Positions 7,672 through 15,620 of a stretch of 33,580 nucleotides of DNA are shown one piece after another; position 1 is the first letter of the stretch, and each line of letters starts with the position of its first letter. The position numbers and the translations under genes were made by a program. The DNA is taken from assembly GCA_902489135.1 (NCBI GenBank), contig CABTYW010000013.1:1-33580 (forward strand), in the 5' to 3' direction. The notes under the pieces are model-generated. The model ran no database searches, was not told the origin of the DNA, and worked only from the letters and a program-made list of their open reading frames with translations. The DNA comes from an uncultured Synergistaceae bacterium (lineage in GTDB: Bacteria > Synergistota > Synergistia > Synergistales > Dethiosulfovibrionaceae).

Positions 7672-9231
7672 ATGAAGATCCGGCTTAAGGTATGCACGGC
7701 GATTCTGTTGGCGCTTCTCGCCGCCTCACACCCGGCCGCGGCGCAGTTCATGCCCGAAGGCATTCTGCGCTGGGGCGGCAACTCCGAAGGCGGCGTCCCC
7801 TTTATCTTTTACGATCCCGCCGACCCCGAACGGCTCACGGGATTCGAGACCGAAATCGCCGAGGCGCTCATAAAGGCCATGGGACTGAAACCCCGGTTTG
7901 TCCAGAACGTCTGGGACATCCTCATTCCCGGAATGAAGCGCGGGCTGTACGACATGGCCGTCAACGGCATTGAGGTGACACCCGAACGCCGAGAGGCAGT
8001 GGACTTTTCCATTCCTTACTACGTCACTTACCTGCAGCTCGTCGTCCCCAAGGGGAACCCCGCCGGCATCACCGACCTTGAAAATGCCAAAGGACATACC
8101 GTCGGGACGCTACGCGGCTCCTACGCCTATCAAACCCTCGCCCGAGCCGGCATCGCCGACATCCGCAGCTACGAAAACGAAGCGACGGCCTATCAGGACA
8201 TGCAGAACGGCCGACTTGACGCCGTCATCATGGACGCGCCCATGTCGATTTACTATGCGAAATTCAACCCTATGTTCGAATTTGTCGGTGCCCCCATCGG
8301 GCGCATGGAATACGCCGTAGCCGTCCGTAAAGGCGAAGAGCCCTTCCTTCACCGCATCAACGAAGCCATCGTCAAGCTGCGCGACAACGGAACGCTGCGG
8401 CGCATTTACGATCGCTGGAACCTCTGGAGCCCCGTCATGGCCGACGCTTTCAACGACCATCGTCCCGCCCTCGCTCCCCCCGTGATGTACCAACACTGGG
8501 CGGACATTCAACGCGGCGCGCGAAGCTGGCCCCAACGCCTGAAGCGCTACGTCGGCTTTCTGCCCTCCTTCGGCAGAGCCGCCGTCGTTACCCTTGAGGT
8601 GACCGTCTGCTCCATGCTCATCGCCCTCACCGCGGGGCTGTGCATCGCCGTGATGCGGCTTTTCGGACCGCGCCCCCTGCGCGTCCTTGCCCTGTGCTGC
8701 ACCGAATTCATCCGCGGCACCCCCGTCATGATTCAGCTGTTCTTTATTTTCTACGGCCTGCCCAACGTGGGCGTGCAGCTTTCCCCTTTCATCGCGGGCA
8801 TACTGGCGCTGGGGCTGAACTACGCCGCCTATGAATCGGAAAACTACCGCGCAGGCCTCGAAGCCGTCCCCCGCGCCCAGATGGAAGGCGCTTTGGCGCT
8901 GGGCATGACAAAAAAGCAGGCGCTCCGCCACGTGATTTTGCCGCAGGCCGTCCGCGTCTCCCTGCTGCCCATCACCAACGATTTCATCGCCCTGCTCAAA
9001 GATTCGTCGTTGGTGTCCATCATCACCCTGGTGGATCTGACGCGTACCTACGGACAGCTGGCCACCGTCAGCTACGATTACTTCGGCACGGGATTCATCG
9101 TGGCCGTCATTTACCTGCTCATCGGCCTGCCCTTCGTTCGCCTCGCCCGGCGCCTTGAAAGAAAACTCAACGTTTCACGGCGCGGCCGCCGCGTCGTGAC
9201 CGTACACCGCGCCGCCGTCATCAACGAATAA
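7672..9231 (+). CDS. fused amino-acid ABC transporter substrate-binding protein / permease (copy 2)
   Basis: A 519-residue paralogue of the preceding gene, clearly a tandem duplication: same domain order, near-identical length, and long identical stretches such as FFIFYGLPNVG and PRAQMEGALALGM. Signal segment MKIRLKVCTAILLALLAAS, binding domain about 30-250, permease about 295-500. The carboxylate Arg is present (R106 in VTPERREAV). I start at the ATG at 7672 because it places the signal peptide at the N-terminus as in copy 1. A TTG at 7630 would add 14 residues before it. With only one ATPase gene, the two fusions may assemble as a heterodimer or as two alternative homodimers. Confidence 0.92.
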   Translation: MKIRLKVCTAILLALLAASHPAAAQFMPEGILRWGGNSEGGVPFIFYDPADPERLTGFETEIAEALIKAMGLKPRFVQNVWDILIPGMKRGLYDMAVNGIEVTPERREAVDFSIPYYVTYLQLVVPKGNPAGITDLENAKGHTVGTLRGSYAYQTLARAGIADIRSYENEATAYQDMQNGRLDAVIMDAPMSIYYAKFNPMFEFVGAPIGRMEYAVAVRKGEEPFLHRINEAIVKLRDNGTLRRIYDRWNLWSPVMADAFNDHRPALAPPVMYQHWADIQRGARSWPQRLKRYVGFLPSFGRAAVVTLEVTVCSMLIALTAGLCIAVMRLFGPRPLRVLALCCTEFIRGTPVMIQLFFIFYGLPNVGVQLSPFIAGILALGLNYAAYESENYRAGLEAVPRAQMEGALALGMTKKQALRHVILPQAVRVSLLPITNDFIALLKDSSLVSIITLVDLTRTYGQLATVSYDYFGTGFIVAVIYLLIGLPFVRLARRLERKLNVSRRGRRVVTVHRAAVINE

Positions 9232-9256
9232 CCGTACGTTTACAATACTTGACACT

Positions 9257-9306
9257 GCACAGGGAGGCATCCCGCAGAAAAATTTCCGCGGGATGCCTCC
9301 CTGTGC
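9257..9306. terminator. bidirectional terminator between convergent genes
   Basis: A perfect 19-bp stem: arm 9257-9275 pairs with 9288-9306 around a 12-base A/T-rich loop. It sits between the plus-strand ABC operon (ends 9231) and the minus-strand M20 gene (ends 9345). T-runs after the stem are weak on both strands. Confidence 0.8.
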
Positions 9307-9344
9307 TCAGACAATTTATTTTCGGTCCATTTCCACCAAAACTT

Positions 9345-10658
9345 TCACCCCTCCTGCTTTGAAACAGGGTCATAACGCTTAGGAATTGGGCGGTTCGTGA
9401 GCCTGAGCACGGCATCGGCGTCTTGAGCGAGGCCCTTGAAGGGAATCTTTCGGTCCGCAACGCGCATGTATTTAACTGCATAGGCTAGATGCGCCGAAAT
9501 TCCGTAAGGAATGGCATCTTCGTCTAAATCAAAATTGGGACTGTGCAATCCGGCCGTGATTCCTCTTTCCTCGTTCCGTATGCCCAAACGAATCATAACA
9601 CTGGGATAGAAGTTTGAAAGCATTGAGAAACTTTCAGAGCCCAGATTTATGGGCAACTCTTTCAGACAACTAGGCCCGTACATTTCTGTCACGGCATCCT
9701 TGGCAATTTGGGCTGCATCCCCATTGTTGACGACAGATAACCCCGGACCAGAAAAAACGCCATATTCGGCACTGCAGTCATATAAATCAGCACAATGATC
9801 TACAATATGGCGCAGTTTCGTTTTGAATATTTTCCCAGCTTCTGTATTATAAAATCTTGCAGTTCCCTTGAATTCAAGCATGTCCGGCACTATGTTGCGT
9901 CGCGTGCCGCAGTGTACGGAGCCAATATTATAGGTCAGCAAATCATTGGGAGCAATGTATTTATATCTGATATCCTTCATCTGGTTCACTATGGCGACAA
10001 AACAATCCAACGGATTATTTGCCAGGTCCGGACGTGAACCATGCCCGCCTTTTCCACGGAGGAGAATCTCAAAATTTACATTCCCCGCGTTGGAAGGCCC
10101 CTTGTCAATCCAAAAAGTTCCGACAGGAAGATCAGGTTCCACATGCAACGCAAAGCAACTGTCAATTCTGATCTTATGCTGCTGAATGTATTTCATCACG
10201 TAATAAATGCAGTTTCCGCCCTCTTCCCCCCTTTCGAACAGCAAATACACCTTTCCCCGTATTAATTGAGGGTCCATTTGCGCAAGGATTTTAGCCGCGC
10301 CGAGGAGTATGGCAGTATGCGCGTCATGTCCGCACATATGCGCGGCATGCGGGTTAGAACTTATACAGTCTTTTCTTCCCGCCGCATTGTCGGGGGCTTC
10401 AGTCATCTCCAACGCGTCACAGTCAGCGCGCAGCAGAACATTCGAGTGGCTGAAACCGTCGCCGTTTACTTCCGCTAAAACCCCGCCATCAGGGATGTTC
10501 ACGTATTTTAACCCTATTTTTTCGAGCTCCCGTTGAATAAATTTTACCGTTTCAAATTCACGTGACGTTGGCTCTGCATGAACGTGAAGATATCGTCTGA
10601 CGTCAACGGCATATTTGGATACCCCTTGCGAAAGTTTCACAAAATCGACATTCATCAT
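9345..10658 (-). CDS. M20D-family amidohydrolase (aminoacylase / carboxypeptidase type)
   Basis: A 437-residue M20D metallopeptidase, the family of hippurate hydrolases, N-acetyl-amino-acid deacetylases and p-aminobenzoyl-glutamate hydrolases. Dinuclear-metal residues are visible: C109 and H111 in MCGHDAHT, catalytic E145/E146 in FERGEEGG, His in FALHVEPD and His in AGLHSPNF near the C-terminus. LLRADCDALEM and GKGGHGSRPD (lid domain) are further family marks. I use the ATG at 10658; a GTG at 10667 would add three residues. It lies 18-27 bases after the YfcC-type carrier gene and is last in that operon. The acyl and amino substrate cannot be named; the neighbouring C-S lyase suggests an N-acylated cysteine derivative (inference). 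Confidence 0.9.
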   Translation of the reverse strand: MMNVDFVKLSQGVSKYAVDVRRYLHVHAEPTSREFETVKFIQRELEKIGLKYVNIPDGGVLAEVNGDGFSHSNVLLRADCDALEMTEAPDNAAGRKDCISSNPHAAHMCGHDAHTAILLGAAKILAQMDPQLIRGKVYLLFERGEEGGNCIYYVMKYIQQHKIRIDSCFALHVEPDLPVGTFWIDKGPSNAGNVNFEILLRGKGGHGSRPDLANNPLDCFVAIVNQMKDIRYKYIAPNDLLTYNIGSVHCGTRRNIVPDMLEFKGTARFYNTEAGKIFKTKLRHIVDHCADLYDCSAEYGVFSGPGLSVVNNGDAAQIAKDAVTEMYGPSCLKELPINLGSESFSMLSNFYPSVMIRLGIRNEERGITAGLHSPNFDLDEDAIPYGISAHLAYAVKYMRVADRKIPFKGLAQDADAVLRLTNRPIPKRYDPVSKQEG

Positions 10659-10685
10659 CTTTTCCACGCCTGTCTCACTGCAATT

Positions 10686-12062
10686 TTATATTCCTGTCCA
10701 GCCGATTTCGGTCAAATAAAAGAGAAATACTGACGTTGCCGCCGAAAGAATGATAAGGAAGGGCAAAACGAACTTCACCCACTTTTTAAGTGGAACGTTA
10801 GCAATCGCCAATGCCCCTAAAAGGGCCGCACTGGTCGGGAAAAGCATATTGGTAAAAGCGTCGCCATATACAAAAGCGCTGACAGCGACTTGACGATTAA
10901 TAGAAAGTGCGTCAGCAATAGGATTCATGATCGGCATAATAACAGCCGCCTGACCGGAACCCGAAATAATGAAGAAATTGAAGAACCAGTTAAACCAAAA
11001 CATGGCTACCGTACCAAGTCCCTTGCTGACATTTGCCAAGGGAGCGGTTACAGCATTAACCATCGTATGTAAAATATTTCCTTGCGTCAAAGTAATGGCA
11101 ATGGCACTGCCCAGTCCAATAATGAAAGCGATAAACCCCATTGAGCGGCATCCTTCTGCAAAATCTTCACAGATTTTGACCACCGACTCTTTACGAATAA
11201 GCCCGCAAAGAGTTGAAGCAATCAAAAGCACAGCCACCTGCTGAGGATAATACCAACCTTTTAATACCCCCATGACCGCATTGAGAATAAACGAACCGGC
11301 CGTAATAATAATCACCACAAAAGAAGACAAATCGAACTGGACCTCTTCAATGGCAACGTTGCTCTTATTGTCTAGCCATTCAGTATTGCCCATATAACTT
11401 TTTTTCGGATCTCGTTTTACTTTAAGACAATAATGCAAGGAATACAAAACGGCAATTGCCGTCATAGCGAACAGCCAGAGCGTTCTGCAGCCGGCGCCGG
11501 AGTAAAGAGGCACATCTGCAAGTCCTTGAGCCACAAGAGTCCGCCCTTTCAAAGCCCCTCCAAATCCGACGGCTGTGGCGAAGTACGTCATGGCAATTCC
11601 CGCTATAGGGTCTAACCCCAGTCGAGCAGCTACGGCAACTCCGATAACTGTAAACGTAAAGAAAGAATCGTTGCCTCCATATGCTGATAAAAAAGAAAAC
11701 AAGGTAACCATCATGGGTACAATCACGATAACGCCTTTTTGTTGCAGCCGATAAATCGCCCAATTCAAAAACTCTTCAACGGCTCCTGTATTAATGATCA
11801 CCTTTAAAGCACCGCCCATAAAAATCACGATGCTCATAACTTTAGCCGACTTGACCATCCCATTGAAAATATTGCACAAAGCTTGCCAAAGACTCACCGG
11901 CGTCTGCGCTACATAGTGAAAAGTTCCCGGAATAAGTTGTTTCGTCGCTTTGTCGATATCAAACGTTCCCGCGGGCACAAAATAGGTCAATGCACAGGAA
12001 AAAAACAAAATGCCCAAAATGAATGCCAACATATTGATCTTGAGAGGGGTCTCTTTAACCAT
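10686..12062 (-). CDS. YfcC-family (DcuC-like) anaerobic carrier
   Basis: A 458-residue polytopic membrane protein with about 11-12 hydrophobic segments, of the YfcC / C4-dicarboxylate anaerobic carrier-like family. Marks are LTYFVPAGTFDI near the N-terminus, AYGGNDSFFTFTVIG, and the C-terminal ISGSGQAAVIMPIMNPIAD, a typical re-entrant hairpin of this superfamily. Members move amino acids, peptides or dicarboxylates; none of the substrates can be assigned here. I start at the ATG at 12062, which has AAAGGAGCAGGAGA just upstream; the frame is open 27 bases further. It lies between an M20 hydrolase and a PLP C-S lyase on one strand, so it probably imports the compound those enzymes process. Confidence 0.87.
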   Translation of the reverse strand: MVKETPLKINMLAFILGILFFSCALTYFVPAGTFDIDKATKQLIPGTFHYVAQTPVSLWQALCNIFNGMVKSAKVMSIVIFMGGALKVIINTGAVEEFLNWAIYRLQQKGVIVIVPMMVTLFSFLSAYGGNDSFFTFTVIGVAVAARLGLDPIAGIAMTYFATAVGFGGALKGRTLVAQGLADVPLYSGAGCRTLWLFAMTAIAVLYSLHYCLKVKRDPKKSYMGNTEWLDNKSNVAIEEVQFDLSSFVVIIITAGSFILNAVMGVLKGWYYPQQVAVLLIASTLCGLIRKESVVKICEDFAEGCRSMGFIAFIIGLGSAIAITLTQGNILHTMVNAVTAPLANVSKGLGTVAMFWFNWFFNFFIISGSGQAAVIMPIMNPIADALSINRQVAVSAFVYGDAFTNMLFPTSAALLGALAIANVPLKKWVKFVLPFLIILSAATSVFLFYLTEIGWTGI

Positions 12063-12130
12063 TCTCCTGCTCCTTTCCGCAAAGAACAAAAAAGTGCGAC
12101 AGCCTCTTCCACAAATACGACGGAGGCACG

Positions 12131-13294
12131 TTACAGATCTTTCACCGCCATTTCAATGCGATCTATGGCTTCCGCTAAAGTGGCTCTCGGACAAGCAATA
12201 TTCATGCGCAAGAACCCGTCACATTTCGGATCGAATGTTGTGCCGCTGTTCAAACCGACTTTAACACGCTCCACAAAAAAACGGTCAAGCTCTTTCTGGG
12301 GCATTTCCATTGTTCGGCAATCCAGCCACATCAAATAGGTTCCTTCGAGATGATTGGGCACGATCCCTTTGATCGTTCTCAAACGCTCTTCAGCGTAATC
12401 CCGATTGCTCTGCAAATACGTCACCAGTTGGTCTGCGTAGTATTCACATTCTTCATAGGCCGTACACAAAGCCAATGTTCCGCAAATATTCTCTCCGATC
12501 GCTTTGTTATCCACAACAATCTGATGCACAGCTTCTTTCAGAACCGGATTGCTCGCAATAAAGGCGGCCGTCCTAAATCCGGGAACATTGAATGTTTTGC
12601 TGGGGTTCATAAATGAAACGCAGTTTTGAGCGAACTCAAAAGATATGCTTGCAAATGGAATATGCTTTCTTTTGTCGAAAACGATATCTGAATGGATTTC
12701 ATCGGCAAGCACAATCACGTGATACTTGAGACAGAGCTCTCCCAAGCGAGTTAGCTCTTCTCGGGTATATACCCGTCCCGTAGGGTTCTGGGGATTGCAA
12801 AGGATAAACAGTTTTGTTCTCGGATCTGCAATTTTTGTCTCAAAATCTTCAAAATCAATCTCGAAACAACCGTTTTTCTTGACCAGTCGGTTCCTCAAAA
12901 GATGGCGCCCATTATGATCCGCAAGATCGCTGAACGGGGGATAACAGGGAGACTGCACGACAATATTATCGCCCGGCCGGCTGAACGCCCGTACAGCACT
13001 GATGACGCCTGAAATAACGCCCGGGATATATTCCACTGCCGCCGCCGCAACGTCCCAGCCAAAACGAATTTTCTGCCAGCGAGCCGCTGCGTTTTTCAGT
13101 CGTTCACTTGTGGGGGTATAACCGTATACGCCCGCCTGCATCCTTTTGACAAGCGCCTCAATGATTGGGCGCGGAGCTTTAAAATCAGTATCCGCGATCC
13201 ACATGGGAATAACATCCTCGGGGTAGAGCGAGTATTTTTTCGAATCACTGCCTCTCCGATTGACAATCTCGTCAAAATCATGGAAAAGTTCCAC
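12131..13294 (-). CDS. MalY/PatB-family PLP enzyme, probable C-S beta-lyase
   Basis: A 387-residue fold-type I PLP enzyme of the MalY/PatB group, which cleaves cystathionine or other cysteine S-conjugates to pyruvate, ammonia and a thiol. Seen: FDEIVNRRGSDSKKY at the N-terminus, PMWIADTDF (30-38), substrate-shaping YGYT (57-60), NPQNPTGR (167-174), ADEIHSD (197-203) and PLP lysine K233 in NPSKTFNVPG. The true start is very likely the GTG at 13294, because AGGAGGT ends 6 bases before it. A further upstream TTG at 13321 would place the Shine-Dalgarno inside the gene. First gene of the operon lyase-carrier-hydrolase. An aminotransferase activity cannot be excluded. Confidence 0.9.
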   Translation of the reverse strand: MELFHDFDEIVNRRGSDSKKYSLYPEDVIPMWIADTDFKAPRPIIEALVKRMQAGVYGYTPTSERLKNAAARWQKIRFGWDVAAAAVEYIPGVISGVISAVRAFSRPGDNIVVQSPCYPPFSDLADHNGRHLLRNRLVKKNGCFEIDFEDFETKIADPRTKLFILCNPQNPTGRVYTREELTRLGELCLKYHVIVLADEIHSDIVFDKRKHIPFASISFEFAQNCVSFMNPSKTFNVPGFRTAAFIASNPVLKEAVHQIVVDNKAIGENICGTLALCTAYEECEYYADQLVTYLQSNRDYAEERLRTIKGIVPNHLEGTYLMWLDCRTMEMPQKELDRFFVERVKVGLNSGTTFDPKCDGFLRMNIACPRATLAEAIDRIEMAVKDL

Positions 13295-13365
13295 TGCATT
13301 ACCTCCTATTCCATATTGCAAAACCGTAAAGAATTTTTTTCATAAAATAAAAACCCCTTTCCAGT

Positions 13366-13396
13366 ATTATCAGCAAAATAAAAATAGACTTATCAA
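13366..13396 (-). promoter_or_regulatory. candidate promoter of the lyase-carrier-hydrolase operon
   Basis: Reading leftward: TTGATA (13396-13391), 18-base spacer, TGATAA (13372-13367), overlapping GATAAT, in AT-rich DNA about 75 bases upstream of the GTG start. Moderately convincing; no other good match was seen nearby. Confidence 0.35.
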
Positions 13397-13552
13397 ACAT
13401 TGCCTTCCCGCAGAATATTTTCTGTTTCTTACCTCCACCTTCTTTCATTCTGTATCTAATTCAAATTTTTCGTTTATGCATCCTTATAAACAAAAAACAA
13501 CAAAAAAATTAACATATTTCTGCCCACTGGTTAGCTTTATCATGAGGTTTTT

Positions 13553-14059
13553 TCAGAGTATTGCAGTGCCTGATTTACGTGCTGCACGCACCATTGTGTC
13601 AATTAGCACGTACTTAGCAGCAACTTTCATCTCTTCATTGGCGTCGCTGACCCTAACGTCGGAGGCACCTGAGAAAGTCCAAGAAAAACAGGATATTATC
13701 GCGTTAATCGAGACAATTCCTGCAAACTGTTGAAACGGGCCATACGCCATAACCGCTTTAGCATCAAGCTGAAATTTATAGATTTCTAGCCTCTAATATT
13801 TCCCATTTGATCCAATTTATCCCTCTTTTACGCCTCTAATAAATTGTTCCGGCTGGTCACAAAGGGTAATATCTCGTATCTCGGCAAAGAGATGTAGCTT
13901 ACAAATGGCCTTAGCCGCCGCATTTTTTGCAGAAAAGCCGAGGCTTCGATAATCTCCCACGATGCTTTTTAGAGCCCCTCCAAAATTTTCATTGCGTCTC
14001 GTCTCTGCGTCTGTACCGCCAGTCTCTGTAAGGCTCTTCTGTTGTTTCCACCGAATCAC
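13553..14059 (-). pseudogene. possible decayed gene of unknown identity
   Basis: Two short open frames on the minus strand follow each other in coding order. 14059-13817 ends in EQFIRGVKEG and opens with a GTG that has no clear ribosome site. 13750-13553 begins MAYGPFQQFAGIVS and continues with coding-like composition upstream of its first ATG. Stops and a frame change separate them around 13751-13816. Residue composition is protein-like, without heavy shadow-frame bias, and the strand agrees with both neighbours, so the pair may be remnants of one inactivated gene. I do not recognise the family. It could equally be two chance frames. The rest of 13400-14110 shows nothing else beyond AT-rich sequence. 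Confidence 0.25.
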
Positions 14060-14110
14060 GTTCCATATGGAAATGCACGTTTATGTTTCGCTTCGCGCAT
14101 TCTTCGTGCT

Positions 14111-14704
14111 TTACTTTTCAGGATAGAGGTCGTCAAGCTTTTTCAGAGCGTTTGCCTTAAGTATTTTATAAACACTGTTTTTGTGAGTGTCCATTCCAAC
14201 CACCAACGGGCCGAACTCAACGGCTTCCAGATCCCACAGGGCCTCAGGCATCCCCATTTCCAGCCAGTCAACGCTATGCACAGCGGTAATTCCCCGGGCC
14301 AGTTGAGCTGCGCAGCCGGGAGCAGCTTGAAAATAAACGTAACCGTATTGAGAGCAGGCCTCCAGAGTTTTCTGTTCCATGCCGCCTTTACCGATGATAG
14401 CCTTCACACCCAGTCTGCCTACCATATCGGCATAGGGTTCCATGCGGATACTGGTCGTTGGCCCAATGACGTTAAGCCGCCAGCTGCCGTCAGAGTTTTT
14501 CAGGCAGACAGGCCCTGCATGGAAAATTACCGCGCCGTTAAAATTTTTCGGCAAGGGTTTACCATCTGTCAGAAGCTGTTTTATGCGAAAATGCCCCATA
14601 TCGCGCGCCGTAAAGATTCTGCCGGTGAGATATACCACGTCACCGATTTTGAGCTGGCGCATCACCTTTTCTTCCAGAGGCGTAGTGAGAATTTTTCTAT
14701 CCAT
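14111..14704 (-). CDS. fumarate hydratase / L-tartrate dehydratase-type beta subunit
   Basis: A 197-residue homologue of the C-terminal half of class I (Fe-S) fumarases and of TtdB. Paired with the alpha subunit it forms a 4Fe-4S hydro-lyase. Seen: GDVVYLTGRIFTARDMGH near 22-39, the substrate-carboxylate loop GPTTSIRMEPY, and GVKAIIGKGGM. Start at 14704 is set by AAAGGAAA just upstream and by the MDRKILTTPL N-terminus; the frame is open for 48 codons further but without family similarity. It lies 25 bases after the alpha gene. Substrate could be fumarate, tartrate, mesaconate or a relative; the PrpD-type neighbour argues for something other than the housekeeping fumarase step (inference). Confidence 0.9.
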   Translation of the reverse strand: MDRKILTTPLEEKVMRQLKIGDVVYLTGRIFTARDMGHFRIKQLLTDGKPLPKNFNGAVIFHAGPVCLKNSDGSWRLNVIGPTTSIRMEPYADMVGRLGVKAIIGKGGMEQKTLEACSQYGYVYFQAAPGCAAQLARGITAVHSVDWLEMGMPEALWDLEAVEFGPLVVGMDTHKNSVYKILKANALKKLDDLYPEK

Positions 14705-14729
14705 CAGATTTCCTTTCTGACACCTGTCA

Positions 14730-15620
14730 TCAAAGAAGCTTTTCAGTATGCCCGTCGTTGTAAACGCGGATCCCCGCGCGGCGTGCAACCCAACAATGAA
14801 AATTAATGCAGACCGGCGCAATAGCAGTATGAGTTGCGGCCGTGTCAATCTTTACGGCAAGGCATGCAGTGTCTCCACCGGTACCGGCAGCACCCAGGCC
14901 AAGGGAGTTGATGTTGTCGCGCAGCTCGTCCTCCAAACGGGCAAGAAGAGGATCGGGGGAACAGTCGTCCCATCGGCGTGTGCTGATAGTACTTCGGCTC
15001 AGCTTGGCCGCCACGTCCATCTGACCGCCGATGCCTATGCCGATGCCGAAGGGAGGACATGGTTTGCCTCCGGCATGAATGGCAGTTTCCACTACAAATC
15101 TTTTTAAACCGGCATAATCTCTGTCAAGCTGAAGCTGAGCCGTGGTAAAAATTTTCATGGCGTTGCCCAGTTCCGCCCCGCAACCTTTAAAGCTGATGAT
15201 AAAATCGACGTAACGCTGGCCGGGGTTATAGGCATACTCAATATTCGGAACGCCTTTTCCCGTGTTATCGCCAGGGTTGCGGCGTGTAAGAGGATCGACG
15301 ATGCTGGGACGCAGATATCCTTTTTTCGTGGCTTCGGCAAGAGAATGTGCAACCTCGTCAGCGGCACAGGCAGGAAAGTTATCGTCTCCAAAGCTGATCC
15401 AGGTCGTGGGATACCCCGGAGATTGACAAACAGCTCTGTCTCCGCGTTTAGCGACATCTAAATTCTCCAGCATGGAAGCAAGCATGCTCTGCGCTGTATG
15501 GTTTGTCTCCCTCGACAAAGCTTTTTGCATAAGCTTTTTAACATCGGCAGAGATCTCCGTCACAGCCCTGATACATGTGTCATGGACAACCATTCTTAAG
15601 AATTGCTCATTCATTGTCAT
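14730..15620 (-). CDS. fumarate hydratase / L-tartrate dehydratase-type alpha subunit (atypical)
   Basis: A 296-residue Fe-S hydro-lyase alpha subunit (class I fumarase/TtdA family). Candidate cluster cysteines are C65 (AVCQSPGYPT), C147 (FKGCGAELGN) and C188 (GGKPCPPFGIGIGIGG). Two family motifs deviate: the usual CQDTG around the first Cys reads CQSPG, and the usual KGxGSEN block reads KGCGAELGN. The GKPCPP...GIGGQMD block is canonical. These changes lie in the substrate region and suggest a non-standard substrate (inference). Start ATG at 15620 follows GGAGAGG with 7 bases. It overlaps the PrpD-like gene by 4 bases (ATGA), so the two are coupled. Confidence 0.88.
   Translation of the reverse strand: MTMNEQFLRMVVHDTCIRAVTEISADVKKLMQKALSRETNHTAQSMLASMLENLDVAKRGDRAVCQSPGYPTTWISFGDDNFPACAADEVAHSLAEATKKGYLRPSIVDPLTRRNPGDNTGKGVPNIEYAYNPGQRYVDFIISFKGCGAELGNAMKIFTTAQLQLDRDYAGLKRFVVETAIHAGGKPCPPFGIGIGIGGQMDVAAKLSRSTISTRRWDDCSPDPLLARLEDELRDNINSLGLGAAGTGGDTACLAVKIDTAATHTAIAPVCINFHCWVARRAGIRVYNDGHTEKLL

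Noticed and set aside
14061..14072. 12-bp palindrome TTCCATATGGAA
   Set aside because: Single occurrence downstream of the hydro-lyase operon, no promoter near it, no second copy in the window; could be chance.
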